A DNA stretch of 39,805 bases from Comamonadaceae bacterium (GCA_947447975.1 CANFLU010000029.1:1-39805); one strand, 5' to 3'. Shown: positions 8,955-18,806, counted from the first letter of the stretch. Notes: generated by a model not told the origin, from the letters alone. Program-made: numbers and translations.

Positions 8955-11900
8955 CTATTGTGCATTTTTTCGTGAGCGGCCCAGCACCCGCACCAGCCAG
9001 TGCTCCAGGTCATCGATATAGGTAAATACCGCAGGCACCACCAAGAGACTGAGCAAGGTAGAGGTAATCAGGCCACCGATAACCGCAATGGCCATGGGCG
9101 AGCGAAAGCTCGGATCCGCCCCCCAACCCATCGCCAGCGGCAGCATGCCAGTACCCATGGCGATAGTAGTCATCACGATCGGGCGGCTGCGCTTGCGGCA
9201 GGCATCGACCAGTGCCTCAAAACGCGCCATCCCCGCTTGACGCGCCAGCACCGCATAGTCCACCAGCAAAATCGAATTTTTGGTGACGATGCCCATCAGC
9301 ATAATCAGCCCGATCATGGTCGGCATGGACAAAGCCCGCCCGGTGATCAGTAGCAACACAAAGGCCCCGCCAATGCTCAAAGGCAGGGCTGCCAGAATCG
9401 TGACCGGCTGCAAAAAGTCTTTAAACAAGAGCACCAGCACGCCGTAAATACACAACACACCGATCAGCATGGCGATACCAAAGCTGGCAAACAGAGCTTG
9501 CATTTCCTGGGCATCGCCCAACTCGGCAATCGAGACGCCAGGGGGCAAATTGGCCAGACTGGGCAAGGCACGCGCCTCGACATTGACTTCGCCCAAGGTG
9601 CGCTTACCCAGTTCGACTTCCAGCACCACATTGCGGTTGCGGTTGAGGCGAGTAATTTGCGCCGGCCCGCTGTCCATGCGAATGTCGGCCACTTGGGCCA
9701 GCATCACCGGGCCGTGCTTACCGGGTACGGTCAAGCGTCCGATCGAGGCCAGATCTGCGCGCACTGCGTCGGGCAGCTTCACGCGAATAGGCACCTGGCG
9801 TTGGGCCAGATTGAGTTTAGACAGGGCGGTATCGTAGTCTCCGGCCGTCGCGACCCGCACCGTCTCGCCAACGCTCGCTGCGGTCACTCCCAGGTCGGCA
9901 GCGCGCGCGTTATCCGGGCGGACAATGATTTCGGGGCGCACCAGCGAGGCGCTGGAATTGATATTGCCTATGCCTTTGAGGCTGCGAAGATCGCGCTCGA
10001 CCAACTGGGCCGCTTGCATCAAGGCTTGCGGGTCTTCGCTCTTGAGCACGAGTTGCAGTTTGCCACCGGTCTCGGGCGAACCCACGTTAAAACGTGCGCC
10101 CGGAATGTCGGCCATGCGGGTGCGAATCTGGGCGTCAATATCCTGCATGCTTTCTTTGCGATCGTTGCGGTGCACGGCGCTAATGGTCAACACCGCGCGG
10201 CGCGCCTCTGCCGCGGCACCGGGCGCGAACGCATCGCCACTGGAGCCCCCGCCAATCGAGCTGAAGATGCCCACGATATGCGGTAGGGTCGCAATTTCTT
10301 TGCGCGCCTGTTCGGCAATGCGCTGCGTTTCGACCAAGGTGCTGCCAGGTGCCAGTTCGATCGTGACCTGCGTCTGCCCCCGATCACCCGGGGGAATAAA
10401 AGTCGTAGGCAGCAAACCCACCAAGGACACCGAGCCCACAAAAAACAAACCCGCACCGATCGCAGTGACCAAGCGGTGGCGCAAACACCACTTCATGACG
10501 CGCAAGTAAGCGCGCATGATCGGACCATCGGGCGGCTCCACCAACACGGGCGCACCATCGAGCGTACGTGGGGGCCGCAAAATATAGGCGGCCATCATGG
10601 GTGTGAGCAGCCGCGCCACCATCAACGAGGCGAGTATGGCCAGCACGGCGGTCCAGCCAAATTGCTTGAAAAACAAGCCCGGAACACCGCCCATAAATGC
10701 GGTAGGTAAAAATACCGCCACCAGGGCAAAGGTGGTGGCAATCACCGCCATACCAATTTCGTCTGCCGCCTCCATGGCTGCCTGAAATGGCGACTTGCCC
10801 ATACGCAAGTGGCGCGCTATGTTCTCTATTTCGACAATTGCATCATCGACCAGCACACCCACTACCAAGGCCAGCGACAAGAGCGTCACGGTATTGAGGG
10901 TGTAACCGAAATACTTCATACCCAAAAACGTGGGAATCACGGACAGCGGCAAGGCCGTAGACACCACAACCGTGGCACGCCAGTCGCGTAGAAACAACCA
11001 CACCACCAGGATGGCGAGCAGTGCGCCGTCGTACAACAGCTCCATAGAGCCTTTGAAGTTTTCCTGCACCGGCTCGGCGTTATCGATGATGGCCTTGATG
11101 CGCAGGTCGGGGTTTTCTTCCTGCAGTTTGGCCACGGCCTGGCGTGCGCCTTCTGCCACTGCCACCTCACTAGCACCTTTGGTTCGGAAGATTTCAAAGG
11201 CGACCACTTTCACACCATCCTGGGTCGCTATCGCGCGCGTTTCACTCACTGTGTCCGAGACCTTGGCAATTTGCTCCAAACGCACATGCCGTCCATCGGG
11301 CAGTGGCAAATCCAGTTGCGCCAGTTCTTGTGCGCTTTGCACGGTGGCGATGGTGCGCACCGACTGCTCGGCCCCGCTGACATCGCCACGCCCGCCCGGT
11401 GCCTCGATCTGCACAATTTTCAGCCGACGCGACACATCCAAGGCCGATACACCCAGCGCCGCCATGCGTGCGGTATCGAGCTCCACCCGCACTTCCCGGT
11501 ACACGCCGCCAATACGCTTGACCGCGCCCACGCCGGGTACCCCGCGCAAGCGCTTACTCACCGTGTTGTCGACGAACCAACTGATGGCCTCGTCGTCACG
11601 CACCTGCATACCTGCCGTACCGGCCGCTTGTACGGTATAGGTACGCACCACGCGCCCAGCGGTCGATGCCTTGGTGACCGAGGGATCCCGCAATTCGGAG
11701 GGCAAATCGGCACGCACACTGGCCACGGCATCACGTACTTCATTAATGGCTTCATTGATCGGCTTTTCCAGCACGAATTCCACCGTCACGACCGCGCTGC
11801 CATCGAGCACCGTGGTGTACACGTTTTTCACGCCGGCCAAAGTGGCCACCACGTCTTCGATCTTGCGCGCCACCTCGGTTTCCAGTTGTGCCGGCGCCGC

Positions 11901-12059
11901 GCCGGGCAAACCCGCTTCGACCGTGACTACCGGCAATTCAATATCCGGAAAGTCTTGCACCACACTAGCGCGAAAGGCCAGCAAACCCGCCAGCGTGAGC
12001 AAGGCGAACAGCATGATCGCCGGGATCGGATTTCTAATCGAGTACGCCGAAAAATTCAC
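8955..12059 (-). CDS. RND efflux pump inner-membrane subunit (HAE-1 type)
   Basis: This 1034-residue proton-driven exporter would span the inner membrane and work with the adaptor and outer-membrane factor encoded just upstream. It has the RND layout: N-terminal helix (AIMLFALLTLAGLLAF), a first periplasmic porter domain, a membrane block, a second periplasmic domain and a second membrane block. The proton-relay aspartates appear in LVVGVLVDDAIVEIENI and the partner lysine in MGIVTKNSILLVDY. Length fits AcrB/MdtB-type drug pumps rather than metal pumps. Substrate is unknown. It follows the adaptor by 9 nt and precedes gabT by 33 nt. Confidence 0.94.
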   Translation of the reverse strand: MNFSAYSIRNPIPAIMLFALLTLAGLLAFRASVVQDFPDIELPVVTVEAGLPGAAPAQLETEVARKIEDVVATLAGVKNVYTTVLDGSAVVTVEFVLEKPINEAINEVRDAVASVRADLPSELRDPSVTKASTAGRVVRTYTVQAAGTAGMQVRDDEAISWFVDNTVSKRLRGVPGVGAVKRIGGVYREVRVELDTARMAALGVSALDVSRRLKIVQIEAPGGRGDVSGAEQSVRTIATVQSAQELAQLDLPLPDGRHVRLEQIAKVSDTVSETRAIATQDGVKVVAFEIFRTKGASEVAVAEGARQAVAKLQEENPDLRIKAIIDNAEPVQENFKGSMELLYDGALLAILVVWLFLRDWRATVVVSTALPLSVIPTFLGMKYFGYTLNTVTLLSLALVVGVLVDDAIVEIENIARHLRMGKSPFQAAMEAADEIGMAVIATTFALVAVFLPTAFMGGVPGLFFKQFGWTAVLAILASLMVARLLTPMMAAYILRPPRTLDGAPVLVEPPDGPIMRAYLRVMKWCLRHRLVTAIGAGLFFVGSVSLVGLLPTTFIPPGDRGQTQVTIELAPGSTLVETQRIAEQARKEIATLPHIVGIFSSIGGGSSGDAFAPGAAAEARRAVLTISAVHRNDRKESMQDIDAQIRTRMADIPGARFNVGSPETGGKLQLVLKSEDPQALMQAAQLVERDLRSLKGIGNINSSASLVRPEIIVRPDNARAADLGVTAASVGETVRVATAGDYDTALSKLNLAQRQVPIRVKLPDAVRADLASIGRLTVPGKHGPVMLAQVADIRMDSGPAQITRLNRNRNVVLEVELGKRTLGEVNVEARALPSLANLPPGVSIAELGDAQEMQALFASFGIAMLIGVLCIYGVLVLLFKDFLQPVTILAALPLSIGGAFVLLLITGRALSMPTMIGLIMLMGIVTKNSILLVDYAVLARQAGMARFEALVDACRKRSRPIVMTTIAMGTGMLPLAMGWGADPSFRSPMAIAVIGGLITSTLLSLLVVPAVFTYIDDLEHWLVRVLGRSRKNAQ

Positions 12060-12068
12060 ACTGGCCCC

Positions 12069-13280
12069 TTATTGGACGGCTGCGCTGGCAGTGGGGCGCA
12101 CCGTACTGGCGGACGCTGCGGGGGCAGGCCCCGCTACCTTGACGCTATCGCCGTCACGCAAAAAGCCGGCACCCGAAGAAACAACCAGCGCATCGGCCTG
12201 CAGCCCATCGGTCACCTCGATCACCGGGCCTGTCGCGCTACTGGCACGCCTGCCGGTGTTGACGCGGATCTGCGTCACGCGGCCATCGTTTTGCAAAAGG
12301 AAACAATAGCTAAATCCGTCGCGCACCACTACCGCCTGCTGCGCCACGGTGAGTGCGGGCGTTTGACCAAGCACAAATTCACCGCCCGCATACATACCGG
12401 GCTTGAGCGCCGCCGCGTTTTTCTCGGCCGGGCCTAGCAAGTCCACATACACCAGCCCCACACGGCTTTGGGCATCCACGGTCGGCGATAGCATGCGCAC
12501 TTTGCCTTGCCACTGACCGCCGCCAGGCGCGCTGATACGGGCGCTGGCACCCACCGAGACGCGGGCCAACTCATTGGCGGTCAACTCGGCACGCCATTCC
12601 AAGCGACTGCGACGCAGCATGCGGAACAACTCGCTGCCGGGCGCTACTACCGCCCCTAAGGCCGCATTACGCGCCATGATGGTGCCGCTGTCAGGCGCAA
12701 TAATTTGCGTGTGCTTGAGCCGAAGCAACTGACTGTCCAAACCCGCTTTGGCCGCTTCCAGACGGGCTTTGGCCATCTGCTCGGCACTGAGCATCTGGCT
12801 GATCTGCTGGGCACTCAAGGCACTGTCGTTTTGCAGAGCGCGGGCGCGGTCCGCGTTGGTGACGGCATCATGGGCCGCAGCCTGCGCCTCGGCTAACTGG
12901 GCGCGGGCCAGCGCGACATCCGCCTGCACACTTTCGGCCGACAACTGCGCCAATAACTGGCCCGCCTGCACCACATCACCCACATTGGCCATCAGTTCAG
13001 CAATGCGCAAACCGCCCACTTCGGCGGAGACGCTGGCCTCTTGCCAGGCCGCCACATTGCCATTGGCGACCAGGGTCAGAGGCAACATCGTTTTCTGCAC
13101 GCGGGTGGTGCTGACCGTCAATGCCGGTTTGGCAACCGGCTGGGACGGGGGCTCTGCAGCCTGTGCGCCTGCGGCCAGAACGGCCGCCGCGACCAAGCTG
13201 CTCCGCCAGCAGCCTCTGACTAGGGTAATCACCGGCGCCCGCTGCAAACGCAAGGAGTTAAAGAAATCAGGCAAATACAT
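12069..13280 (-). CDS. RND efflux periplasmic adaptor (membrane fusion protein)
   Basis: This 403-residue adaptor links the RND pump to the outer-membrane channel. A long N-terminal segment ends in a hydrophobic stretch and AQA-AE near residue 41, a plausible signal-peptidase site. The barrel-sandwich half motif EASVSAEVGGLRIAEL is followed by an alpha-helical hairpin rich in Ala, Gln and Leu (about 115-190), then the second half motif with GTIMARNAALGAVVAPGSEL. A beta-barrel and a membrane-proximal domain complete it. Spacing is 18 nt after the OMF gene and 9 nt before the pump gene, typical of one operon. Confidence 0.93.
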   Translation of the reverse strand: MYLPDFFNSLRLQRAPVITLVRGCWRSSLVAAAVLAAGAQAAEPPSQPVAKPALTVSTTRVQKTMLPLTLVANGNVAAWQEASVSAEVGGLRIAELMANVGDVVQAGQLLAQLSAESVQADVALARAQLAEAQAAAHDAVTNADRARALQNDSALSAQQISQMLSAEQMAKARLEAAKAGLDSQLLRLKHTQIIAPDSGTIMARNAALGAVVAPGSELFRMLRRSRLEWRAELTANELARVSVGASARISAPGGGQWQGKVRMLSPTVDAQSRVGLVYVDLLGPAEKNAAALKPGMYAGGEFVLGQTPALTVAQQAVVVRDGFSYCFLLQNDGRVTQIRVNTGRRASSATGPVIEVTDGLQADALVVSSGAGFLRDGDSVKVAGPAPAASASTVRPTASAAVQ

Positions 13281-13298
13281 GGGTCTTCACTTTCAGTC

Positions 13299-14765
13299 TC
13301 ATTGTTGGGTGCCGCTGTGCAGGGGCTGCAAAACCGAAGGCGGCCCTGCACCCACCGTGGTGCTGTCCCAGCCACCACCGGCCGCACGGTACAAGCCCAC
13401 CCAGGCGCGGCGGCTGTCCCACATCAAACCGGTGCGCTGCGCATCTGCGGCCAGCAGGCCGCGGAGCGCCTCTTGCACTTCGAGCCCAGTGGCCATCCCC
13501 TGGCGCTGGCGCGCCAGCACCGCGGTATGCATCTGCTGCGCATAGCTGTAACTGCGTTGCGCCTGCTCGATGCGGTCGCTATTGAGCTGCAATTGCACCA
13601 GGGCCTCCTCCACCTCACGCACCGCACCCCGCACACGCGCCTGGTAGATAGATACTTTGCTCTCAAAATTGGATTGGGCCGCTTCAATATTGGACTGACG
13701 CTGGCCGGCATCAAACACGGGCACCAGCAACGATAGCGGCCCCAAAGACCAAGTCGTCAGATGCTTGTCCACGCCGCCTACACCGAACTGCGTTGGGCCA
13801 ATGGAGCCATTAATGGTCAAGCGGGGCCATTGCTGCGCCTGCGCTCCGGCCACCAGGGCGGCAGCCTTCAAGACATCGCGTTCAGCGGCAAATACATCCG
13901 GGCGCTGGGCAATGGTTTGGGCGGGTAGGCTGGCCAGGGCCAAGGTCGGAGGATCCTGCACCCAACCGGGAGCACGGACCAGGCCGCGTACCTCGGCTTC
14001 GGGCAAGGATGACAGCGCTACCAAGGCTTTGATACCCAGATCGCATTGTGCGCTTTGCTCCAACCAACGGCTTCGCGCATCAGCCGCCGCAGAGCGCGCC
14101 ATTGCCAAGCTCGACGCGGGCACCATACCGGCAGCGAGCAGTTGACCGGACAAGCGCACTGTCTGATCATACGACTGGGCGATAGCCAATGCGTTCTCGC
14201 TCAATGGCCGGCAAGCGCGGGCGCCGTAGTAGGCATAGGCCACCTCGGCGGCTAGGGCCACGCGGGCATCGTGCCATAGCGCCTGACTGGACTGCAATTG
14301 GGCAAGCGCCCCTTCTTTTACCAATTGATTAGCGCCTACCAAATCGATTTCCCAACTGGCCTGCAGCGAAGCCGCAGCGGTAGTGGTAACGCCGACATCG
14401 GGCTGGCTTTCACCGCGGCTGAGTGACACACCCGCACCGACTTGGGGGAGCAATGTCGCGCGGGCGGAAGCGCTGCTGGCCCGGGCCTGGGCGATAGCCG
14501 ATAGTGCCTGCGAAAGCTGGGGGCTGGCGTTTTGCGCCGACTCCATCAGACGCAAAAGGGACGGATCTGCCTGGGCCTGCCACCACGCCTGCAAATCATG
14601 TAGTTTGCCCTGGTGTGGCAAGGGGGCTTGCCATTGCAATGCGGTTTTTGTGACCGGTGCGCGCGGCTGATGCGGCAAGGTACAGGCCGTCAAAAGCAAT
14701 GCGGCGGTAACGGTGGCGATGCTGCACCTGCGGATGTACAAGGCGCTGTTCTGCAAATGCTTCAT
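13299..14765 (-). CDS. Outer membrane efflux lipoprotein (OMF, NodT-like)
   Basis: This 488-residue TolC-like channel gives the tripartite pump its exit duct. The N-terminus has a positively charged segment, a hydrophobic stretch and the lipobox LTAC, so the mature protein should begin at acylated Cys28. Two OEP repeats follow, with long helices such as ALSAIAQARASSASARATLLPQ (start of repeat 1, about residue 90) and QRQSNIEAAQSNFESKVS (repeat 2). It is the first gene of the run OMF-adaptor-pump-gabT-GS-like. No regulator gene lies beside it. Confidence 0.93.
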   Translation of the reverse strand: MKHLQNSALYIRRCSIATVTAALLLTACTLPHQPRAPVTKTALQWQAPLPHQGKLHDLQAWWQAQADPSLLRLMESAQNASPQLSQALSAIAQARASSASARATLLPQVGAGVSLSRGESQPDVGVTTTAAASLQASWEIDLVGANQLVKEGALAQLQSSQALWHDARVALAAEVAYAYYGARACRPLSENALAIAQSYDQTVRLSGQLLAAGMVPASSLAMARSAAADARSRWLEQSAQCDLGIKALVALSSLPEAEVRGLVRAPGWVQDPPTLALASLPAQTIAQRPDVFAAERDVLKAAALVAGAQAQQWPRLTINGSIGPTQFGVGGVDKHLTTWSLGPLSLLVPVFDAGQRQSNIEAAQSNFESKVSIYQARVRGAVREVEEALVQLQLNSDRIEQAQRSYSYAQQMHTAVLARQRQGMATGLEVQEALRGLLAADAQRTGLMWDSRRAWVGLYRAAGGGWDSTTVGAGPPSVLQPLHSGTQQ

Positions 14766-14785
14766 TCAGTAAAAAATTTCCAAGA

Positions 14786-14812
14786 CTTGGTGCCCGGCAA
14801 GAAAGCGCCAAG
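14786..14812 (-). promoter_or_regulatory. Inverted repeat upstream of the efflux operon
   Basis: CTTGGTGC (14786-14793) and GCGCCAAG (14805-14812) form an inverted repeat with one G-T mismatch and an 11-bp spacer, 21 bp upstream of the OMF start codon. Read as minus-strand RNA the second arm can pair either upstream or with a further CTTGG (complement of 14780-14784), and a six-T stretch lies just before the ATG. It may be an operator or a leader structure. No convincing promoter could be placed in 14766-14922. Confidence 0.3.
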
Positions 14813-14922
14813 CAGATCGACCCGTTCCAACGAGTGCCGTATTTTCGGTTAGGTGGGGCGCTGGGCACTTCCATAGGGCTTTAAAACCCCCGGATCCTAG
14901 CGCCACACTGTGACGCGGACCT

Positions 14923-15753
14923 TTAACTACCATGGCCTAAGGCACTGACTACCGTCACCAGACCAATGCCGGCCAACAACCAGGCGATTTGCGCGGCGGT
15001 TTGCCATCCGCCCAGCCGTTTTTGCAATTGCGGAATGAGATCGGCCAATGCCACGTAAATAAAGCTGCTAGAAGCAATGACCAGAAAAAAAGGCAAATAG
15101 GCTTGCAATTGCTCTACCAACCAATACCCCAGCAAACCGCCCAACGCGGTGACCGAACCGGCCATAGACACTTTGACGAGCGCCGCCTGCCGGTCGGTAG
15201 CGCCTGCCCGCAGGACGACCAAATCGCCCATATGGTGGGGCACTTCATGGGCTAACACGGCCACCGAGGCAATCATGCCCAGGCGTATGTCGGCCATAAA
15301 AGCAGAGGCGATTAACACGCCGTCGCCAAAGCAATGCACACTGTCACCCGCCAGCACCGCCCAGCTACCACCCGTATGCGTGTGGCCCGCGCCATGCTCG
15401 TGGTCGTGCGCAGGCTGATGGATGTGGTTTTGCGCCTGCGCAGGTTCGTAGCCGACATGGCTGTGGGCATGCGCGCCGTGTTCATGTCCGTGGTGCCAAA
15501 GTTCCGCCTTATCGAGCAGGAAGAAAAACACCAAGCCAAATAGCAAGCACATGAATAAATCATGCGCTGCGGCCTGGCTTTCAAAGGCCTCAGGCAACAA
15601 ATGCATAAACGCCGTGGCGAGCAAGGCGCCTGCGGCCAGGCTCAGCATATGCTGGGTGTAGCGGGCCAGTACGCCAAAGCTCAGCGCGGCGGCCACCCAC
15701 ACACTGCCAATGCCGGCGCAAAGCGTACCGACCAAAATCGCGAAAATAATCAC
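14923..15753 (-). CDS. ZIP-family metal transporter
   Basis: This 276-residue inner-membrane protein likely imports divalent metals such as zinc. About seven or eight hydrophobic helices are visible. The TM4 site reads H140-CFG-D144-G, with Cys where many ZIPs have Asn, and TM5 reads H169-E170-VP-H173-H174-MG-D177, close to the canonical HExPHExGD. Between helices 3 and 4, residues 87-126 form a cytoplasmic loop with over a dozen histidines, a typical metal-sensing or buffering loop. It lies 157 nt before the efflux operon on the same strand; no functional link is evident. Confidence 0.9.
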   Translation of the reverse strand: MIIFAILVGTLCAGIGSVWVAAALSFGVLARYTQHMLSLAAGALLATAFMHLLPEAFESQAAAHDLFMCLLFGLVFFFLLDKAELWHHGHEHGAHAHSHVGYEPAQAQNHIHQPAHDHEHGAGHTHTGGSWAVLAGDSVHCFGDGVLIASAFMADIRLGMIASVAVLAHEVPHHMGDLVVLRAGATDRQAALVKVSMAGSVTALGGLLGYWLVEQLQAYLPFFLVIASSSFIYVALADLIPQLQKRLGGWQTAAQIAWLLAGIGLVTVVSALGHGS

Positions 15754-15831
15754 CAGCGAACCTTTAGTATTGCACCCACAGGCCTAACACCCTTGGGGCG
15801 CGTATTGTGCAACAGGCACGAGGGGGCCGCC

Positions 15832-18666
15832 TTAATGCGCTTGGTCCCAATTGGGCCCTACCCCTACTTCCGCCAGCAGCGGCACTTTGAGCTGCGCTAC
15901 TGCAGCCATGATGCGGGGTATCTCGGTGCGCAGCCAATCCACTTCGGCTTGCGGCACTTCGAACACCAGTTCGTCATGCACTTGCATGATCATTCGCGTC
16001 CCATAGCCCCCGGCATCCAATGCGCGCTGTACCTGCACCATGCTGAGCTTGATTAAATCAGCCGCCGTGCCTTGCATAGGCGCATTGATGGCGGCGCGCT
16101 CGGCGCCAGCGCGGCGCTGGCCGTTGGGCGAATTGATTTCCGGCAGGTATAAACGGCGGCCGAATACGGTTTGCACATAGCCTTGCGCTTTGGCCTGTGC
16201 CCGGGTGTCGTCCATATAGCGTTTGACACCCGCAAAGCGCGCAAAGTAGCGCTCGATATAGTTTTTGGCGGCGGTATTGTCGATACCCAGATTGCGCGCC
16301 AGGCCGTAAGCACTCATCCCGTAAATCAATCCAAAATTAATGACCTTGGCATAGCGGCGCTGCTCGCTGCTGACCTGGTCCAGCGCGAGGCCAAAGACCT
16401 CGGCAGCCGTGGCGCGGTGCACATCCAGGCCCTGGTGAAAGGCCTGCAGAAGTGCCTCATCTGCGCTGATATGCGCCATGATGCGCAACTCAATCTGGCT
16501 GTAGTCGGCACTGGCGATCACACTACCGGCCGGGGCGACAAAAGCTTCGCGCACACGCCGTCCTTCGGGCGTACGAATAGGAATGTTTTGCAAATTCGGG
16601 TCGTTGCTGGACAGCCGCCCCGTGACCGCCACCGCTTGTGCGTAATGGGTGTGGACGCGACCGGTGCACGGCAGGGCCAGCTGTGCCAACTTGTCGGTAT
16701 ACGTGCCCTTGAGTTTGGACAGCCCCCGGTGCTCCAAAATTTTGGCCGGGAGCGGAAAGTCTTCGGCCAGTTTTTCTAGCACTTCCTCGTCGGTACTGGG
16801 CGCACCGGTAGCGGTTTTCTTGACCACCGGCAGACCCAATTTGACGAAAAATATATCGCCAATTTGTTTGGGGCTGCTCAGGTTAAAGGGCTGGCCAGCC
16901 AGGGCATGCGCCTCGGCTTCCAACTCCACAATGCGGGTGCCCAATTGCTGGCTTTGCGCGGCTAGCGTCGGGGCATCGATGAGCACGCCGTTGCGCTCAA
17001 TTCGGTACAGGGCCTCGCTGCTGTCTATTTCCAGCTGGTAAATAAACAGCAAACCGGCGTCCATCTGCAGGCGCGGCCACAAAGCCTGGTGCACGTCCAG
17101 CGTCAGATCTGCATCCTCGCAGGCATATTGCGCGGCGCGGGCGATGTCTACTTGGTCAAAGCCGATTTGCTGCGCACCTTTGCCACACAAATCTTCAAAG
17201 CTCAGGCCCTTGCGGCCCAAATGGCGCTCGGCCAGGCTTTCCAAACTGTGTGGTTTGTGCACTTCCAACACATAGCTTTGCAGCATGGTGTCATGCAGGT
17301 AGCCGCGCACTTCGATGCCATGGTTAGCAAATACATGGCGGTCGTATTTCACATGCTGCCCCAGTTTGTGCTTGCCAGCGTCTTCCAGCCAGGGCTTGAG
17401 CAGGGCCAGCACCTCCTCGCGCGGCAACTGGGCAGGGGCTCCCGGGTAGCGGTGCGCCAGCGGGATGTAGGCGGCGGCGCCTACGGCCACACTGAGGCTG
17501 ATGCCGACGATCTCAGCGCGCATGGCGTCCAGGGAGGTGGTCTCGGTGTCCAGTGACACCACATCGGCCCCGGCGATGAGGGCCAGCCAGCGGTGCAGTG
17601 CAGCGTGGTCCAGCACCGTCTCATAGTCGGTGGTGCGCGCCAATAAAGAAGGCGCTGACTCACTTCCCTGCGGCAGTGCACTTGCAGCACTTACAGGCGC
17701 TTGCGCCGCAATCGCGCCAAACAAGTCTGCTCCGGTGGCCTGCGACTTGACGACCGCTTTGTCCCATTGCGCGGCTACCGTGCTGGCCAGGCCCTTAAAG
17801 CCAAAGCGCAGGTAAAACGCATGCAGACCCGCCAGGTCCTCCGGGCCGCATAGCAAATCAGAAAACTCGGGCAATGCTGGCAACCAATCCTTGAGATCGC
17901 AATCGGTCTTGATGGTGAGCAACTGGCGCGCGGTGGGTAGCCAGCCCAAAGCGCTGCGCAGGTTTTCTCCCACCACACCTTTGATAGAGGCAGCGTTGTC
18001 GATCACCGCTTGCAAGCTGCCATATTCCTGCAGCCATTTGACGGCAGTTTTCGGGCCTACTTTACTGACGCCGGGCACGTTGTCTACGGTATCACCGACC
18101 AGGTTTTGGTAATCCAGCATCAAATGCGCAGGCACGCCGAACTCTTCCAACACCCCGGCCACATCGCGGCGCTTGCCGTTCATGGTGTCGATGATGGTGA
18201 TGCGCTCATTAACCAATTGCGCCAGGTCTTTGTCGCCGCTGCTGACCACGACATCCATGCCGCGTGCAGCGGCCAGCACCGCCAAGGTGCCGATCACGTC
18301 ATCGGCTTCCACGCCGGGCACATCGAGCACTTGCATGCCCAAAAGGCGCACCATTTCGTGGATAGGCTCAATTTGCGCGCGCAAATCGTCGGGCATGGGC
18401 GCGCGCTGTGCTTTGTAGTCGGGATAGATGGCGTCACGGAAGGTCGGACCCTTGGCGTCAAAGACGCAGGCCACATAGGCGGCAGGAACTTCTTTGCGCA
18501 AGGCCTGCATCATGTTGACCATGCCGCGCAGCGCGCCGGTGGGGGTGCTGGTCGGATCGCCGGGCACCGCGCGCAGATCGGGCATGGCATGGAAAGCGCG
18601 GTACAGGTAGCTGGAGCCGTCAATCAGCAACAAAGCGGGCGTAGGAGCGGTAGAAGTGGGATGCAT
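15832..18666 (-). CDS. polA: DNA polymerase I
   Basis: PolA removes RNA primers and fills gaps in replication and repair. The 944-residue protein has all three domains. The 5'-nuclease domain is at about 1-300 (LLIDGSSYLYRAFHAMP). The 3'-5' exonuclease starts near 365, and its SLDTETTSLD retains the metal-binding Asp-x-Glu, so proofreading looks intact. The polymerase domain is at about 540-944, with ASADYSQIELRIMAH (motif A), the O-helix region RRYAKVINFGLIYGMS, and motif C VHDELVFEVP near residue 899. It diverges from thrB with a 140-bp gap. I see no frame damage. Confidence 0.97.
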   Translation of the reverse strand: MHPTSTAPTPALLLIDGSSYLYRAFHAMPDLRAVPGDPTSTPTGALRGMVNMMQALRKEVPAAYVACVFDAKGPTFRDAIYPDYKAQRAPMPDDLRAQIEPIHEMVRLLGMQVLDVPGVEADDVIGTLAVLAAARGMDVVVSSGDKDLAQLVNERITIIDTMNGKRRDVAGVLEEFGVPAHLMLDYQNLVGDTVDNVPGVSKVGPKTAVKWLQEYGSLQAVIDNAASIKGVVGENLRSALGWLPTARQLLTIKTDCDLKDWLPALPEFSDLLCGPEDLAGLHAFYLRFGFKGLASTVAAQWDKAVVKSQATGADLFGAIAAQAPVSAASALPQGSESAPSLLARTTDYETVLDHAALHRWLALIAGADVVSLDTETTSLDAMRAEIVGISLSVAVGAAAYIPLAHRYPGAPAQLPREEVLALLKPWLEDAGKHKLGQHVKYDRHVFANHGIEVRGYLHDTMLQSYVLEVHKPHSLESLAERHLGRKGLSFEDLCGKGAQQIGFDQVDIARAAQYACEDADLTLDVHQALWPRLQMDAGLLFIYQLEIDSSEALYRIERNGVLIDAPTLAAQSQQLGTRIVELEAEAHALAGQPFNLSSPKQIGDIFFVKLGLPVVKKTATGAPSTDEEVLEKLAEDFPLPAKILEHRGLSKLKGTYTDKLAQLALPCTGRVHTHYAQAVAVTGRLSSNDPNLQNIPIRTPEGRRVREAFVAPAGSVIASADYSQIELRIMAHISADEALLQAFHQGLDVHRATAAEVFGLALDQVSSEQRRYAKVINFGLIYGMSAYGLARNLGIDNTAAKNYIERYFARFAGVKRYMDDTRAQAKAQGYVQTVFGRRLYLPEINSPNGQRRAGAERAAINAPMQGTAADLIKLSMVQVQRALDAGGYGTRMIMQVHDELVFEVPQAEVDWLRTEIPRIMAAVAQLKVPLLAEVGVGPNWDQAH

Positions 18667-18709
18667 GTCGGCATTTTGCCTGTCGCCCTGGGGGCTAGTG
18701 GGCGCCGCC

Positions 18710-18715
18710 TACAAT
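18710..18715 (+). promoter_or_regulatory. Candidate -10 element for thrB
   Basis: TACAAT lies 92 bp before the thrB start in the polA-thrB divergent region and is followed by a GC-rich stretch. No good -35 is found at the right spacing, so this is tentative. Confidence 0.3.
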
Positions 18716-18806
18716 CCCGCCCGGTGCCAAAGGGGTCTGCCCCACCTAGGCGCCCGCACAGTCCGCATAGCCGTTGGGCTTGGCGTTCTTCATTCAGGTT
18801 TGCTCC

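Noticed and set aside
11271..12437. 388-residue open frame on the plus strand opposite the RND pump and adaptor genes
   Set aside because: It is antisense to two clearly conserved coding regions, has no recognisable domain, and long opposite-strand frames are expected in GC-rich DNA.
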